DNA of 64,000 bases from Burkholderiaceae bacterium (GCA_027493945.1 JAOSJU010000001.1:2786484-2850483), one strand, 5' to 3'; positions 38,456-48,900 are shown, counted from the first letter of the stretch. The notes: generated by a model not told the origin, from the letters alone. Program-made: numbers and translations.

Positions 38456-40173
38456 TTCACCTCCTCGGTCATCTCCATCGAGCCGGTCGGGCATTCGCGC
38501 ACGCAGATTCCGCAGCCCTTGCAGTAATTGCCGTCGACCTCGTAGCCGCCGTCGGGCAGGCGGCGGATCGCGAGGTCGGGACAGTAGTGGAAGCAGTTGT
38601 CGCACGAGATGCAGGTGCCGCACGAGAAGCAGCGTTGCGCCTCGTCGAGCGCGCGCTCGGGATCCAGGCCAAGCTGGACCTCGGCCTCGCCGGCCCGCTC
38701 GCCCACCGGCAGGCGCGCTTCGGGTGCGCGCGGTGCCTGCGGGTAGTAGAAGGTGGCGATCGCGTCGAGCGGAACGAGTTGCTGCAGGTCGATGCCCAGT
38801 CCGGGCAGGCGCGCGCCCGCGAGCCGCTCGCGCATCGCGACCCCGGACGCGCCGTCCGGTGCGCAGGTTCGCCCGGCCTTCTCCGACAGCTCGCGATCGA
38901 TCGCGAGCGCCGCCCGCTTGCCCATGCCGATCGCCTCGGTGACGAAGCGGGCCATGCTCGCGACGTCGCCGCCGGCCCAGACGCCTTGCGCCTCGGTGGC
39001 CTGCAGCGGGTCGGCGCGCAGCAGCGCACCGTCGGCCGGCACCGACTGCACGAACGGCGCGAGCTCGGGATCCTGCCCGATCGACGGGACGATCGCGTCG
39101 GCCTCGAGCCGGAACTCGCTGCCGGCGATCGGCTCGATGCGAAAGCGCCCGCGCTCGGCGCCCGCGACGTAATTCACGCGCACGCATTCGAGCATGGCGC
39201 GCCCCTTCTCGGCGGAGGCACGCACCAGCGAGGCGCCGTCGACGAGCCGCACGCCCTCCTCGAGCGCCTCCTCGACCTCGGCGCGCTGCGCCGGCATCTG
39301 CGCGCGCGATTCGAGCGCCAGCATCGTGACTTCGTGCCCGGCGCGCCGCGCGCTGCGCGCGACGTCGATGGCCGCGCTTCCGCCGCCGATGACGACGATG
39401 GCCCTGCCCAGGGCAGGCGCATGGCCCGCGTTCGCCTGCGCGAGCCAGGCCGCACCGTCGACGACCCACGGCTGCGCGTAGTCGAGTTGCGGCAGCCGCT
39501 TCGGCCGCCGCGCACCGGCCGCCACGTAAACCGCGTCGAAGGACTCACGCAGCCGCGCGAAGGCCTGCGGCGAATCGATCGTCTCGCCGCAGCGCAGCTC
39601 GACGCCGAGCGCGACGATGCGGGCGATCTCGCCGTCGAGCACCTCGCGCGGCAGGCGATACGCGGGAATGCCGTCGCGCATCAGGCCGCCGGGCTGCGGC
39701 CGCGCCTCGAAGATCGTCACCGCATAGCCGCGGCGACGCAGATGGCAGGCAGCCGACAGTCCCGATGGTCCGCCGCCGACGATCGCGACGCGCTCGCTTC
39801 GCTCGACGGCCGGCGCCGGATACGACCACCCATGCGCCAGGCCGAGGTCGCCCACGTGCCGCTCGAGCTTGCAGATCGACACGGATTCGTCATGGCCCTG
39901 CCGGTTGCACGCCGTTTCGCAGGGGTGATGGCAGACGCGGCCGGCCACCGCCGGGAACGGGTTGTTGCGCGTGAGGATCTCCCACGCACCGCGGAAGTCG
40001 CGCTCGCGCGCGCGGCCGATCCAGTGTGCGATGTCGCCGTTCACCGGGCACGCGGCGTGGCACGGCGAAGGCGCGCTCACGTGGCGCGGCAACCGGGCGC
40101 GCCAGGTGCCGGTCTTGAAGACCTCGGTGCTGCCGGTGGTCCAGGCGGTAGGAGGCAGGTTGCGCGCGTTCAT
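38452..40173 (-). CDS. FAD/NAD(P)-dependent electron-transfer subunit with N- and C-terminal iron-sulfur domains (GltD-like + ferredoxin; PadH-like)
   Basis: A 573-residue protein in three parts. An N-terminal GltD-type Fe-S domain (Cys pattern CHAACPVNGDI and CHHPCETACNRQG, residues about 38-95) comes first. A pyridine nucleotide-disulfide oxidoreductase core follows, with FAD motif VAIVGGGPSGLSAACHL, NAD(P) motif IVVIGGGSAAIDVARSA and GGDVASMARFVTEA. A C-terminal two-cluster ferredoxin of the PorD type ends it (CFSCGTCISCDNCFHYCPD; CKGCGICVRECPTG). It probably couples the 2-oxoacid oxidoreductase to NAD(P). In the phenylglyoxylate dehydrogenase of Aromatoleum/Azoarcus, as I recall, the reductase and ferredoxin are separate subunits; here they are one chain. 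It overlaps both neighbours by four bases. Confidence 0.85.
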   Translation of the reverse strand: MNARNLPPTAWTTGSTEVFKTGTWRARLPRHVSAPSPCHAACPVNGDIAHWIGRARERDFRGAWEILTRNNPFPAVAGRVCHHPCETACNRQGHDESVSICKLERHVGDLGLAHGWSYPAPAVERSERVAIVGGGPSGLSAACHLRRRGYAVTIFEARPQPGGLMRDGIPAYRLPREVLDGEIARIVALGVELRCGETIDSPQAFARLRESFDAVYVAAGARRPKRLPQLDYAQPWVVDGAAWLAQANAGHAPALGRAIVVIGGGSAAIDVARSARRAGHEVTMLALESRAQMPAQRAEVEEALEEGVRLVDGASLVRASAEKGRAMLECVRVNYVAGAERGRFRIEPIAGSEFRLEADAIVPSIGQDPELAPFVQSVPADGALLRADPLQATEAQGVWAGGDVASMARFVTEAIGMGKRAALAIDRELSEKAGRTCAPDGASGVAMRERLAGARLPGLGIDLQQLVPLDAIATFYYPQAPRAPEARLPVGERAGEAEVQLGLDPERALDEAQRCFSCGTCISCDNCFHYCPDLAIRRLPDGGYEVDGNYCKGCGICVRECPTGSMEMTEEVK

Positions 40174-40727
40174 GCCGCGCTCCGCTGCAGTTGCGCATCG
40201 ACGCAGCGCCAGCCTTCCTCGCAGGCGGCGGCGTTGGCCTCCTTCTGCTTGGGTGCCTCGTCGATCAGCGTGCGCTGCAGCGCCTCGAGCGACGGCTCGC
40301 CGGTGGCGCGCGCCAGCGCACCGAGCAGCACCGAGTTGACGATGCGCCCCAGCCCGTGGCGGCGTGCGATCGAGATCGCGTCGATCGCGACGACGCGCCG
40401 GCCCGGCAGCAGCGCCGCGAAGTGCTGCGCCGACTGCGCGGAGTTCACGACGATCAGCGTGTGCGCCGCGGCGCTGGCGAGGAGCCTGCCCTCGAGCAGG
40501 CTCGCGTCGAAGCAGAGGATCGCGTCGGCCGTCTCGATGTCGCAGCGCACGCGGATCGGCTTGTCGTCGACGCGGATGTACGAGCTGACCGGCGTTCCGC
40601 GCCTCGCGCCGCCGTAACTCGCGAAGCTCTGCACCTGCCGGCCTTCGGCGAAGAACGCGGTGGCGAGCAGGTTGCCGGCGGTCTGCGCGCCCTGTCCGCC
40701 GCGCCCCTGGACGATGATCTGAAGCAC
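40170..40727 (-). CDS. 2-oxoacid:acceptor oxidoreductase gamma subunit (PorG/PadE-like)
   Basis: A 185-residue gamma subunit: VLQIIVQGRGGQGAQTAGNLLA is the family hallmark, followed by SFASYGGARRGTPVSSYIRV and KPIRVRCDIETADAIL. GTG 40727 is chosen because a strong Shine-Dalgarno (GAGGAGG) lies just upstream, whereas the longer frame to 40823 begins with an unrelated basic stretch. It is the first gene of the operon gamma, FAD/ferredoxin, alpha, beta. The promoter must lie in the 79-base gap downstream of the CHCC gene or further upstream. Confidence 0.86.
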   Translation of the reverse strand: MLQIIVQGRGGQGAQTAGNLLATAFFAEGRQVQSFASYGGARRGTPVSSYIRVDDKPIRVRCDIETADAILCFDASLLEGRLLASAAAHTLIVVNSAQSAQHFAALLPGRRVVAIDAISIARRHGLGRIVNSVLLGALARATGEPSLEALQRTLIDEAPKQKEANAAACEEGWRCVDAQLQRSAA

Positions 40728-40806
40728 GATGCCTCCTCGATCGGCTTGCGCGCCGACCGGCGCGCCGATACCCGATCGACGACTACATCGCTTGCGCGGC
40801 GCGGCG

Positions 40807-41043
40807 TCATTGATCTGCCGCAAGAAGGCGCCCGCCGGCGCCCGCGCCGGCGGCCAGCCGATAGACGGTGCTGCAGTAGGGGCATTGCGCCGCTTCGCCG
40901 TGCGTCACGTCGAGGTAGACGCGCGGGTGCGAGGACCACAGCGGCATCTTCGGGTTCGGGCAATGCGCCGGCAGGTCGGAGGCGTCGAGTTCGACGAGGC
41001 CGCGAGCCGGCTGGCTCGCGGCGCGCGTGCAGGAATCGCTCAT
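40807..41043 (-). CDS. CHCC-type zinc-finger domain protein
   Basis: A 78-residue protein with the zf-CHCC pattern: DLPAHCPNPKMPLWSSHPRVYL, then AAQCPYCSTVYRL. Relatives include the mitochondrial complex I subunit NDUFS6 and small bacterial proteins of unknown role. In many betaproteobacteria it sits between ilvE and waaF; here it follows ilvE by 23 bases as usual, but waaF is about 5 kb away beyond the oxidoreductase operon. Confidence 0.85.
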   Translation of the reverse strand: MSDSCTRAASQPARGLVELDASDLPAHCPNPKMPLWSSHPRVYLDVTHGEAAQCPYCSTVYRLAAGAGAGGRLLAADQ

Positions 41044-41066
41044 CGCGTGGTTTCCTTCGCGCGGCG

Positions 41067-41987
41067 TCAGACGGCAGTGAGCCACTTCGCGTAGCGCTCG
41101 TTGCGCCCGCCCACCACGTCGAAGAACACCGACTGCAGCTTGCCGGTGACCGGGCCGCGGCTTCCCTCGCCGATCTGGCGGTCGTCGAGCTCGCGAATCG
41201 GCGTGATCTCGGCGGCGGTGCCGCTGAAGAAGGCCTCGTCGGCGCAGTACATCTCGTCGCGGGTGATGCGCTTTTCGCGCACCTCGATGCCGAGGTCGCG
41301 GGCGATGGCGATCACCGAGTCGCGGGTGATGCCGTCCAGGCACGACGCGAGGTCGGGCGTGTACAGGATGCCGTTGCGCACGATGAAGACGTTCTCGCCG
41401 GCGCCCTCGGAGACGTAGCCCTCGGTGTCGAGCAGCAGCGCCTCGTCGTAGCCGTGCGCGGTGACTTCCTGGTTCGCGAGGATCGAGTTGATGTAATAGC
41501 CGCTCGCCTTGGCGCGCACCAGCGAGACGTTGACGTGGTGGCGCGAATACGAGGAGGTCTTCACGCGGATGCCCTTGGCCAGGCCTTCCTCGCCGAGGTA
41601 GGCGCCCCAGGACCACGCGGCCACCGCGACGTGGATCGTGTTGCCGCGCGGCGAGACGCCGAGCTTTTCGGAGCCGATCCGGGCGATCGGCCGCAGGTAG
41701 CACGACTCGAGCTTGTTGGCGCGCACCACGTCTTTCTGCGCCTGCACGATCTCGTCGAACGAGTACGGCAGCTTCATCTGGAAGATCTTCGCCGAGTTGA
41801 ACAGCCGGCGCGTGTGCTCGGTCAGCCGGAACACCGCGGTGCCCGACGGCGTCTTGTAGGCGCGCACGCCTTCGAACACCCCCATCCCGTAGTGCAGCGA
41901 GTGGGTGAGCACGTGGATCCCGGCGTCGCGCCAATCGACCAGCTTGCCGTCGAACCAGATATGACCGTCGCGGTCCGCCATCGACAT
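41067..41987 (-). CDS. ilvE: Branched-chain amino-acid aminotransferase IlvE
   Basis: A 306-residue PLP-dependent class IV aminotransferase interconverting Leu, Ile and Val with their keto acids. Typical segments are IWFDGKLVDWRDAGIHVLTHSLHYG, YLRPIARIGSEKLGV, the PLP-lysine region SLVRAKASGYYINS, YDEALLLDTEGYVSEGAGENVF and the C-terminal DEAFFSGTAAEITPI. Intact and full length. It is divergent from the MFS transporter gene. Confidence 0.94.
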   Translation of the reverse strand: MSMADRDGHIWFDGKLVDWRDAGIHVLTHSLHYGMGVFEGVRAYKTPSGTAVFRLTEHTRRLFNSAKIFQMKLPYSFDEIVQAQKDVVRANKLESCYLRPIARIGSEKLGVSPRGNTIHVAVAAWSWGAYLGEEGLAKGIRVKTSSYSRHHVNVSLVRAKASGYYINSILANQEVTAHGYDEALLLDTEGYVSEGAGENVFIVRNGILYTPDLASCLDGITRDSVIAIARDLGIEVREKRITRDEMYCADEAFFSGTAAEITPIRELDDRQIGEGSRGPVTGKLQSVFFDVVGGRNERYAKWLTAV

Positions 41988-42062
41988 GGAAATTCTCCCG
42001 TTTGCGCCCGAAAACTGCCCATTCTAGCGAACGCGCGGCCGGGCGCTAAACTTGCGATCCTC

Positions 42063-43262
42063 ATGTTCGCCACGCTGCGCTTCCAGATCGGCCTGCTCAC
42101 GCTGATGCAGGCATTGTTGCTCACCAATAACGTCACGCTGATCGCGGTCAACGGACTGGCCGGCCTGCAGCTGGCCGACAACAAGCTGTTCGCGACCTTT
42201 CCGGTCACCGGCTACGTGCTCGGCGGCGCGGTCTGGGCGATGCCGGCCGCGGCGTTCATGCGGCGGTTCGGCCGGCGCGCCGGCTACACCGTCGGCTCGC
42301 TGGCGGCGATGGGGGGCGCGGTGCTCGCCTGGCATGCGATGACGATCGGCAGCCTGGCGCTGCTGTGCGCGGCGACCTTCGTCTGCGGCCTGTACAACGC
42401 GTTCGGCGCCAGCCTGCGCTTCGCCGCGGCCGACGTCGCCGACACCTGGCGCCCCGACTTTCGCGCGCGCGCCATCTCGCTGGTGCTCACCGGAGGCATC
42501 GCCGGCGGCGTGATCGGGCCCGAGGTGTCGAAGTGGTCGCGCGAATGGCTGCCCGCGCAATTCGCCGGCACCTACCTGACGCTGGTCGGCTTCGCGCTCG
42601 CGTCGCTGCTGCTCGCGCAACTGCTGCGGCTGCAGGCGCCGAGGCACGCCGCCGCGACGGGGCCGGCGCGCCCGCTCGCCGAGATCCTGCGCCAGCCGGC
42701 GTGCTGGGTGGCGATCCTGTGCGCCGCGCTGGCCTACGGGGTGATGAACCTGCTGATGGTGGCCACGCCGCTGGCGATGGAGGTCTGCAGCCACCCGTAT
42801 TCGGCGGCGGCGCTGGTGATCGGATGGCACGTGATCGGCATGTTCGCGCCGGGCTTCTTCACCGGCTCGCTGATCGGCCGTTTCGGCGTGCTGCCGGTGA
42901 TCGTGGCCGGCTGCCTGCTGATGCTGGGGTGCGTCGCGATCGCGCTGTCGGGCGTCGAGCTGATGCACTTCGTCTCCGCGCTGATCCTGCTCGGCATCGG
43001 CTGGAACTTCATGTACACCGGCGCCTCGACACTGCTGACCAGTGCCTACCGGCCCAGCGAGAAGAACAAGGTGCAGGGCTTCATGGACCTGTGCGTGTTC
43101 ACCGTGATGATCACCAGCTCGGCGTCTTCCGGCGCGTTGCTTTTCGTGAACGGCTGGTCGATCCTGAACCTGCTGTCGCTGCCGTTCGTGCTGGCTGTGC
43201 TCGGCGCGGTCGCGTGGCTGGCGAGGCGCAACAGCCGGGCGCCGGGGGCCGCCGCGGCCTGA
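42063..43262 (+). CDS. Major facilitator superfamily transporter
   Basis: A 399-residue, twelve-helix MFS protein. The loop 2-3 motif is visible as AAAFMRRFGRRAGYT, and the central region has GGIAGGVIGPEVSKWSREWLP. It resembles the uncharacterised betaproteobacterial permeases often called 'MFS transporter' without known substrate. The start ATG lies in a 75-base intergenic gap divergent from ilvE. It is convergent with glnE, seven bases apart. Confidence 0.85.
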   Translation: MFATLRFQIGLLTLMQALLLTNNVTLIAVNGLAGLQLADNKLFATFPVTGYVLGGAVWAMPAAAFMRRFGRRAGYTVGSLAAMGGAVLAWHAMTIGSLALLCAATFVCGLYNAFGASLRFAAADVADTWRPDFRARAISLVLTGGIAGGVIGPEVSKWSREWLPAQFAGTYLTLVGFALASLLLAQLLRLQAPRHAAATGPARPLAEILRQPACWVAILCAALAYGVMNLLMVATPLAMEVCSHPYSAAALVIGWHVIGMFAPGFFTGSLIGRFGVLPVIVAGCLLMLGCVAIALSGVELMHFVSALILLGIGWNFMYTGASTLLTSAYRPSEKNKVQGFMDLCVFTVMITSSASSGALLFVNGWSILNLLSLPFVLAVLGAVAWLARRNSRAPGAAAA

Positions 43263-43269
43263 GCCGCCG

Positions 43270-45948
43270 CTAACCCAGCACCGCCTCCCACAGCGCGGTC
43301 ACCGCCTCGCGCTCGGCCACGATCACCGCCGGTGCGACCCGCGCATACGGCGCGTCGTCGAGCTTGAGCTGGTGCTGCAGCCTGCGATAGCGCCGGTAGG
43401 CGTCGGCGCAGCGGCTGGCCAGCCCGGCGTCGATCAGCCCGCAGGCCGCCGCGCGGCCGAGCAGCGCGATGTTGCCGGCGTTGTCGAGCAGGGTGGGGTG
43501 CTCGCACGAGTGGCCGAGCACCGGGTACTGCACCAGGAACTCGATGTCGACCATGCCGCCGCGGTCGTGCTTGAGGTCGAACAGTTCGCTGCGGTTCGGG
43601 TGGCCCTCGTGCATCTTGCGTCGCATCGCGATCACTTCGTCGCGAAGCTTCGCCAGGTCGCGCCGCTGCGACAGCGCTGCGCGGCGGATCGTCTCGAAGC
43701 GCTCGCCGATCGTGCGGTCGCCGGCCGAGAAGCGCGCGCGCGTGAGCGCCTGGTGCTCCCAGACCCAGGCCGACTCGTGCTGGTAGGCGTCGAAGGCCGA
43801 CAGCCCGGAGACCAGCAGGCCGGCCGCGCCGTTCGGTCGCAGCCGCAGGTCGATTTCGAACAGCAGGCCGGCGGCGGTGCGCGCCGACAGCCAGCCCGAC
43901 AGCCGCTGGGCCAGCAGCGCATAGGCCTCGGGCGCGCGCTCGTCGTCGTCGTCGTAGAGGAAGACCAGGTCGAGGTCGGAGGTGTATCCGAGTTCCTTGC
44001 CGCCGAGCCGGCCGTAAGCCACCGCGGCGAAGCGCGGCGTATCGCGAAAGCGCAGCCGCAGCGTCGCCCAGACCAGTTCGATCGCCAGCCCGAGCACGCG
44101 GTCGGCCAGCTCGCTCAGGTGGTCGGAGACGCGCTCGACGGTGAGCCGTCCGGCGAGATCCTGCGTCATCAGCCGGAACACCTGCGCGTGATGGGCCTCG
44201 CGCACGATGTCCATCTGCCGCTCGACGTCGGGTTCGCCGTCGTGCCGCGCGGCGTCGACGCGTTCGCGCAGCTGCTGGCTCCAGCTCTCGTAGTCGGGCT
44301 GTGCGAGCAGCTCGTCGTCGAGCAGCTCGTCGAGCACGACGGGGTGCTGCATCAGGTAGTCCGCCGGCCATTTCGCCCAGTCGAGGATGCGCAGCACGCG
44401 GCCGAAGGCCTCCGGGTACTTGCCGAGCAGTGTCACGTAGGCGGGGCGCCGGCAGACGGTGTCGAGCAGGTCGACCAGCCGGACCAGTCCGGCGTTGCCG
44501 ACGCGTTTCTGCACCGCGGTGGCAAGCAGTCGCTCGATCGACGCGCGCGTCTCGGGGCGCGCCGCGCCGTAGCGCGGCCCGCCGCGAAACGCATCGAAAC
44601 GGCGACGTACCTCGGCGTCGAGCCCGTTCTCGCCGGCCTCTGCGTCGGGCGCGGGCTGCTCGCCGCTGTCCTCGGGAGCGAGCAGGCGGTCGAAGACCCG
44701 CGCGACCTGCTCGGTGCCGGCGGCAATCGCGTGGTCGAATTCGTCACGCGTCATGCGCAGCATCGCTGCTGCCTCGTCGCGTTCGATGCCGTCGTTGGGC
44801 AGGCGGTGCGTCTGCGCATCCTCGCGGTACTGCAGCGCGTGCTCGGTGCGGCGCAGCAACCGGTAGGTCTGCACCAGCGCCTGCGACTCCTCGGCGGGCA
44901 ACAGGCCGCGATCGACCAGCGTTGCCAGCGTCTCGACCGTGCCGCGGCTGCGCAGCGCCGGGTCGCGGCCTCCGCGCACGATCTGGAAGAGCTGCGCGAT
45001 GAACTCGATCTCGCGGATGCCGCCGCGGCCGAGCTTCACGTCGATCGCGCCCGGGTCGCGCGTCGTGCGCCGCGCCACTTCCCCGCGGATCTTCGCGTGC
45101 AGGTCGCGCAACGCGGCAAAGGCTTCGTAGTCCATGTACCGGCGGAACACGAACGGCGTGACCACGCGCTCGAGCGCGGATTCGTCGTCGCGGCGCGCCG
45201 CCTCGCCCGCGAGGCCGGAGTCGGCGATCACGCGGCCCTTCAGCCATGCGAAGCGCTCCCACTCGCGGCCCTGCGCGTAGAAGTACTGTTCGAGCATGCC
45301 GAGCGAAACCACCAGCGGGCCGGAATCGCCATTCGGGCGCAGTCGCGTGTCGACGCGGAACACGAAGCCGTCGGCGGTGTACTCGGCCAGCAGCTCGATC
45401 GCGCGGCGCGCGAGCCGGTGCATCCATTCGCTGCTGGCGAGCCGCCCGCGGCGCGCGTCGCCGTCCGTGCCCTCGGTCTCGCCGTCTTCGCGATAGACGA
45501 AGATCAGGTCCAGGTCGGACGATACGTTCAACTCGTTGCCGCCGGCCTTGCCCATGCCGACCGCGAGGAGATCCTGCGGGCGGCCCTGACGGTCGAGCGG
45601 CCGGCCGTGGCGGGCGGCGAGTTCGGCGGCGGCGGTGCGCAGCGCGACGGCGGTGGCGAACGCGGCGAACGTGGTCATCGCCGCGCAGACCTCTTCGAGC
45701 GGCGCGACGCCGCCCACGTCGCGCTCGAGCAGCCCCAGCAACAGCCAGGTGCGCGCGCGCCGCAGCGCGGCGCCCATGTCGCCGGGCACGTCGACTTCGG
45801 CAGCAAGCCGGGCGATCGCCGCGGCATCGATCGGCTGGCGCGCGAGCGCGGCGAGCCGGGCGCGCGCCGCGTCTTCGCCGAGATTCGCCGACAACGACCG
45901 CAGCGCCCGCCGGAACCACGCGGAATGCTGCTCGCCGTGGAATTGCAT
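43270..45948 (-). CDS. glnE: Bifunctional glutamine-synthetase adenylyltransferase/deadenylylase GlnE
   Basis: An 892-residue nitrogen-control enzyme that adenylylates glutamine synthetase (C-terminal domain) and removes the AMP (N-terminal domain), responding to PII and glutamine. Both nucleotidyltransferase domains are clear. The first has GMGKAGGNELNVSSDLDLIFVY and RGGIREIEFIAQLFQIV; the second AYGRLGGKELGYTSDLDLVFLYDDD and HDRGGMVDIEFLVQY (read as separate motifs). Slightly shorter than E. coli GlnE (946) but intact. It is divergent from the yhdP gene across 43 bases. Confidence 0.96.
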   Translation of the reverse strand: MQFHGEQHSAWFRRALRSLSANLGEDAARARLAALARQPIDAAAIARLAAEVDVPGDMGAALRRARTWLLLGLLERDVGGVAPLEEVCAAMTTFAAFATAVALRTAAAELAARHGRPLDRQGRPQDLLAVGMGKAGGNELNVSSDLDLIFVYREDGETEGTDGDARRGRLASSEWMHRLARRAIELLAEYTADGFVFRVDTRLRPNGDSGPLVVSLGMLEQYFYAQGREWERFAWLKGRVIADSGLAGEAARRDDESALERVVTPFVFRRYMDYEAFAALRDLHAKIRGEVARRTTRDPGAIDVKLGRGGIREIEFIAQLFQIVRGGRDPALRSRGTVETLATLVDRGLLPAEESQALVQTYRLLRRTEHALQYREDAQTHRLPNDGIERDEAAAMLRMTRDEFDHAIAAGTEQVARVFDRLLAPEDSGEQPAPDAEAGENGLDAEVRRRFDAFRGGPRYGAARPETRASIERLLATAVQKRVGNAGLVRLVDLLDTVCRRPAYVTLLGKYPEAFGRVLRILDWAKWPADYLMQHPVVLDELLDDELLAQPDYESWSQQLRERVDAARHDGEPDVERQMDIVREAHHAQVFRLMTQDLAGRLTVERVSDHLSELADRVLGLAIELVWATLRLRFRDTPRFAAVAYGRLGGKELGYTSDLDLVFLYDDDDERAPEAYALLAQRLSGWLSARTAAGLLFEIDLRLRPNGAAGLLVSGLSAFDAYQHESAWVWEHQALTRARFSAGDRTIGERFETIRRAALSQRRDLAKLRDEVIAMRRKMHEGHPNRSELFDLKHDRGGMVDIEFLVQYPVLGHSCEHPTLLDNAGNIALLGRAAACGLIDAGLASRCADAYRRYRRLQHQLKLDDAPYARVAPAVIVAEREAVTALWEAVLG

Positions 45949-45991
45949 GGTGGCCGGTCCGAAAGGTTATGCTTGGCCGGGATTGTCGCTC

Positions 45992-48900
45992 ATGTCCTTG
46001 CCGCCTCCTTCGAGCCCCACCGGATCGCCTGCCGACCCCGCGCCTGCCGGTGGCGTGGGCAATGTCGGTCTTGCGCGATGGGCTCGCCGCGCCACGAGGG
46101 TATTGCGCTGGAGCGCCTGGGCGGCGCTCGCCTCGATCGTCCTGCTGGGGCTGTCCTGGCTCGCGCTGCGCTACTACGTCTGGCCGAATCTCGATCGCTG
46201 GCGCCCCGCGATCGAGAGCCGGATCGCCGAGGCGGTCGGCCGGCCGGTGAAGCTCGGGGCGCTCGCAACCGGCTTCGAAGGGCTGCGCCCGCAGCTGGTC
46301 GTGCGCGGAGCCTCCATCGACGACGAAGACGGCCAGCAGGCCTTCGCCGCCGCGGAAATCCGCGTCGTGATGTCGCTGCGCTCGCTGGCGGCGGGCAGGC
46401 CCGCGCTGGCGCTGCTCGAGATCGACTCGCCCTCGTTGCGCATCGAGCGAATCGCGGCGCGGCGCCTGCGCGTGGCCGGCGTGGACGTCGACCTCGACGC
46501 GTCGGCGGGCGGCGAATGGCTCGACTGGCTGTTCGTGCAGCGCCGCATCGTGCTGCGGAAGGCGCGGGTGCAATGGCACGACAGGCTTTCGGGCGACTCC
46601 GGTTCCTCGAGCGACATCGACCTGGTGCTCGGCTCGGCGGGGCGTCGACACCGCGCTTCGCTGCGGGCGCCGGCGCTCGCCGGGCTCGGAAGCGACGTCG
46701 ATCTCGCGGTCGAATTCCGGCGACCGCCATTCTCCAGGGCCGGCGACTGGCACAAGTGGCAGGGTGAAGTCCGGGTCGCCGCAGCGCGTCTCGACCTCGC
46801 GGTGCTGGCGCGGCACTGGCAACAGTGGGGTGCCACCGCGGCCCCCTCGCTGGCGGTGCGTGCCGGGCAGGCGCGGCTGCGCGGCTGGTCGCACTTCGAC
46901 AATGGGGTCGTGGTCGACGCAATGCTGGATCTCGCTGCCGACGGCGTGGACGCCGACCTCGACGGCCGGCCGCTGCCGTTGCGCGCGCTTACGGCCGAGG
47001 CGCATGCGCGCCGGCAGCCCGACGGCAGCACGCTGGTCACGTTGCCGGTCCTGCGCCTGTCGGACGAGCAGGGGTGGTCGCTGACGGCGAGTTCCGAGGG
47101 CTCGAAGCTGGTGCTGTCGCCGCAAGGCGCGCCGGCGGCGGCGCGGCTGACGCTCGAACGCTTCGACGCGGCCGAGGTGGCCGGGCTGCTCGGCCGCCTG
47201 CCGCTGCCCGAGGCGCTGGGCGCCGGTTTCGCATCGGTGAAGCTCGACGGGATCGTCGACCGGCTGGCGATCGACTGGTCGGCCGACGAGCATGCCGATG
47301 CAGCCGTGCCGGCGCGGTCGCGTTTCGGCGTCGAGATGGCCTTCGAGCGGCTCGGATTCCAGCGGATCGAGGCGCCGCCGCGTCCGGGCGAACTGAAGCT
47401 GCCGGGGTTCGCCAACGTCTCGGGCAACGCGCGGATCACCGAGCGCGGCGGCAGCGTTTCGCTTCACGGCGAATCGGTCCTCCTGCGCTTCCCCGGCCTG
47501 TTCGCCGAGCCCGAGGTGCCGCTCGACCGGCTCGAAGCGCAGGCCAGCTGGGTGCTGGCGCCACCGCCGACCGAGGGAGCGGCTCCGGTGGTCGATCTGG
47601 CGATCGAGACCTTCCGTTTCGCCAATGCGGACGCCAGTGGCGAAGTCAGCGGCCACTACCGTACCGGCGGCAAGGGTGTGGGCCTGGTCGACCTGCGGGG
47701 CAACCTGCAGCGTGCCGATGCGGCGCGCACCGCGCGCTACCTGCCGCTGGAAGTTCCGGAAGAGGTCCGGCACTGGGTGCGCGATTCGGTTCGCGCGGGC
47801 CGCTCGAACGACGCGCGCTTCGTGCTGAAGGGCGACCTCGAGGACTTCCCGTACCGCGATCCCGCCAGTGGCGAATTCCGCGTGGAGGCGAGCCTCGCCG
47901 ATGCCACGCTCGCCTATGCGCCGGGATGGCCGGCGATCGAGCGGATCCAGGGCCGCCTGCGCTTCGAGCGCGCCGGCATGGAGATCGAGGTGCGCTCGGG
48001 CCGGGTGTGGGGCGTGGCACTCGCGCAGACCCGGGCGCGACTCGCGGAGTTCCGCGAGCCGCTGCTGCGCATCGAAGGCAGCGGGCAAGGCCCGGCGCAG
48101 GACATGGTGCGCTTCGTCAACGAGAGCCCGCTGCTGGCGCGCATCGACGATTTCACGCGCGACGTGGCGATCGACGGGGGCGCGACGCTGCAGCTGGCCT
48201 TCGAGATGCCGCTGGACGACATCGACGCGACGCAGGTGCGCGGCAGCGTGCAGCTGCCGGGCAACGACCTCGTTCTCGACCGCACGCTGCCGCGCTTCGA
48301 GCGCGTGGCGGGCCGGCTCGAGTTCACCGAAGACCGCCTGGCGTTGCGCTCGATGACCGCGACGCTGCTGGGCGGCCCGATCAGCGTCGAAGGCGACACC
48401 CCCGAGCCCGACCGCTTCCTGCTGCGCGCGCGCGGGACCATGCCCGCCGAGGGCATCGTGCAACTGGCCGACAACGTGCTGACGCGACACCTGGCCGGCT
48501 CGGCACAGTATTCGGCCGAGGTCGACGTGCGCAGGCGCGCCGCGACGCTGATCGTCGAATCCGACCTGAAGGGGCTCGCCAGCACGCTGCCCGCGCCGTT
48601 CGACAAGGCGGCCGACCCGAAGTGGCCGCTGCGCATCGAGTCGCGACCGGCGCCGCCGCCGGTGCCCACCGAGCGGCCGGCACGCGACACGCTCACCGTG
48701 AGCCTGCGCGACGACGTGCGGCTGGTCTTCGAGCGCGAGCGCGATCCGGGCTCCGGGCAGCTCAGGGTGCGGCGCGGCGCCTTCGCGGTCGCCGACGCGC
48801 CGACGCTGCCCGATGCCGGCTTCGCGGTACTGCTCGAGACGGCGGCGGTCGACCTCGACGCGTGGAACGCGCTGCTCGGCGACGAGCTGCTCGCCGGCGC

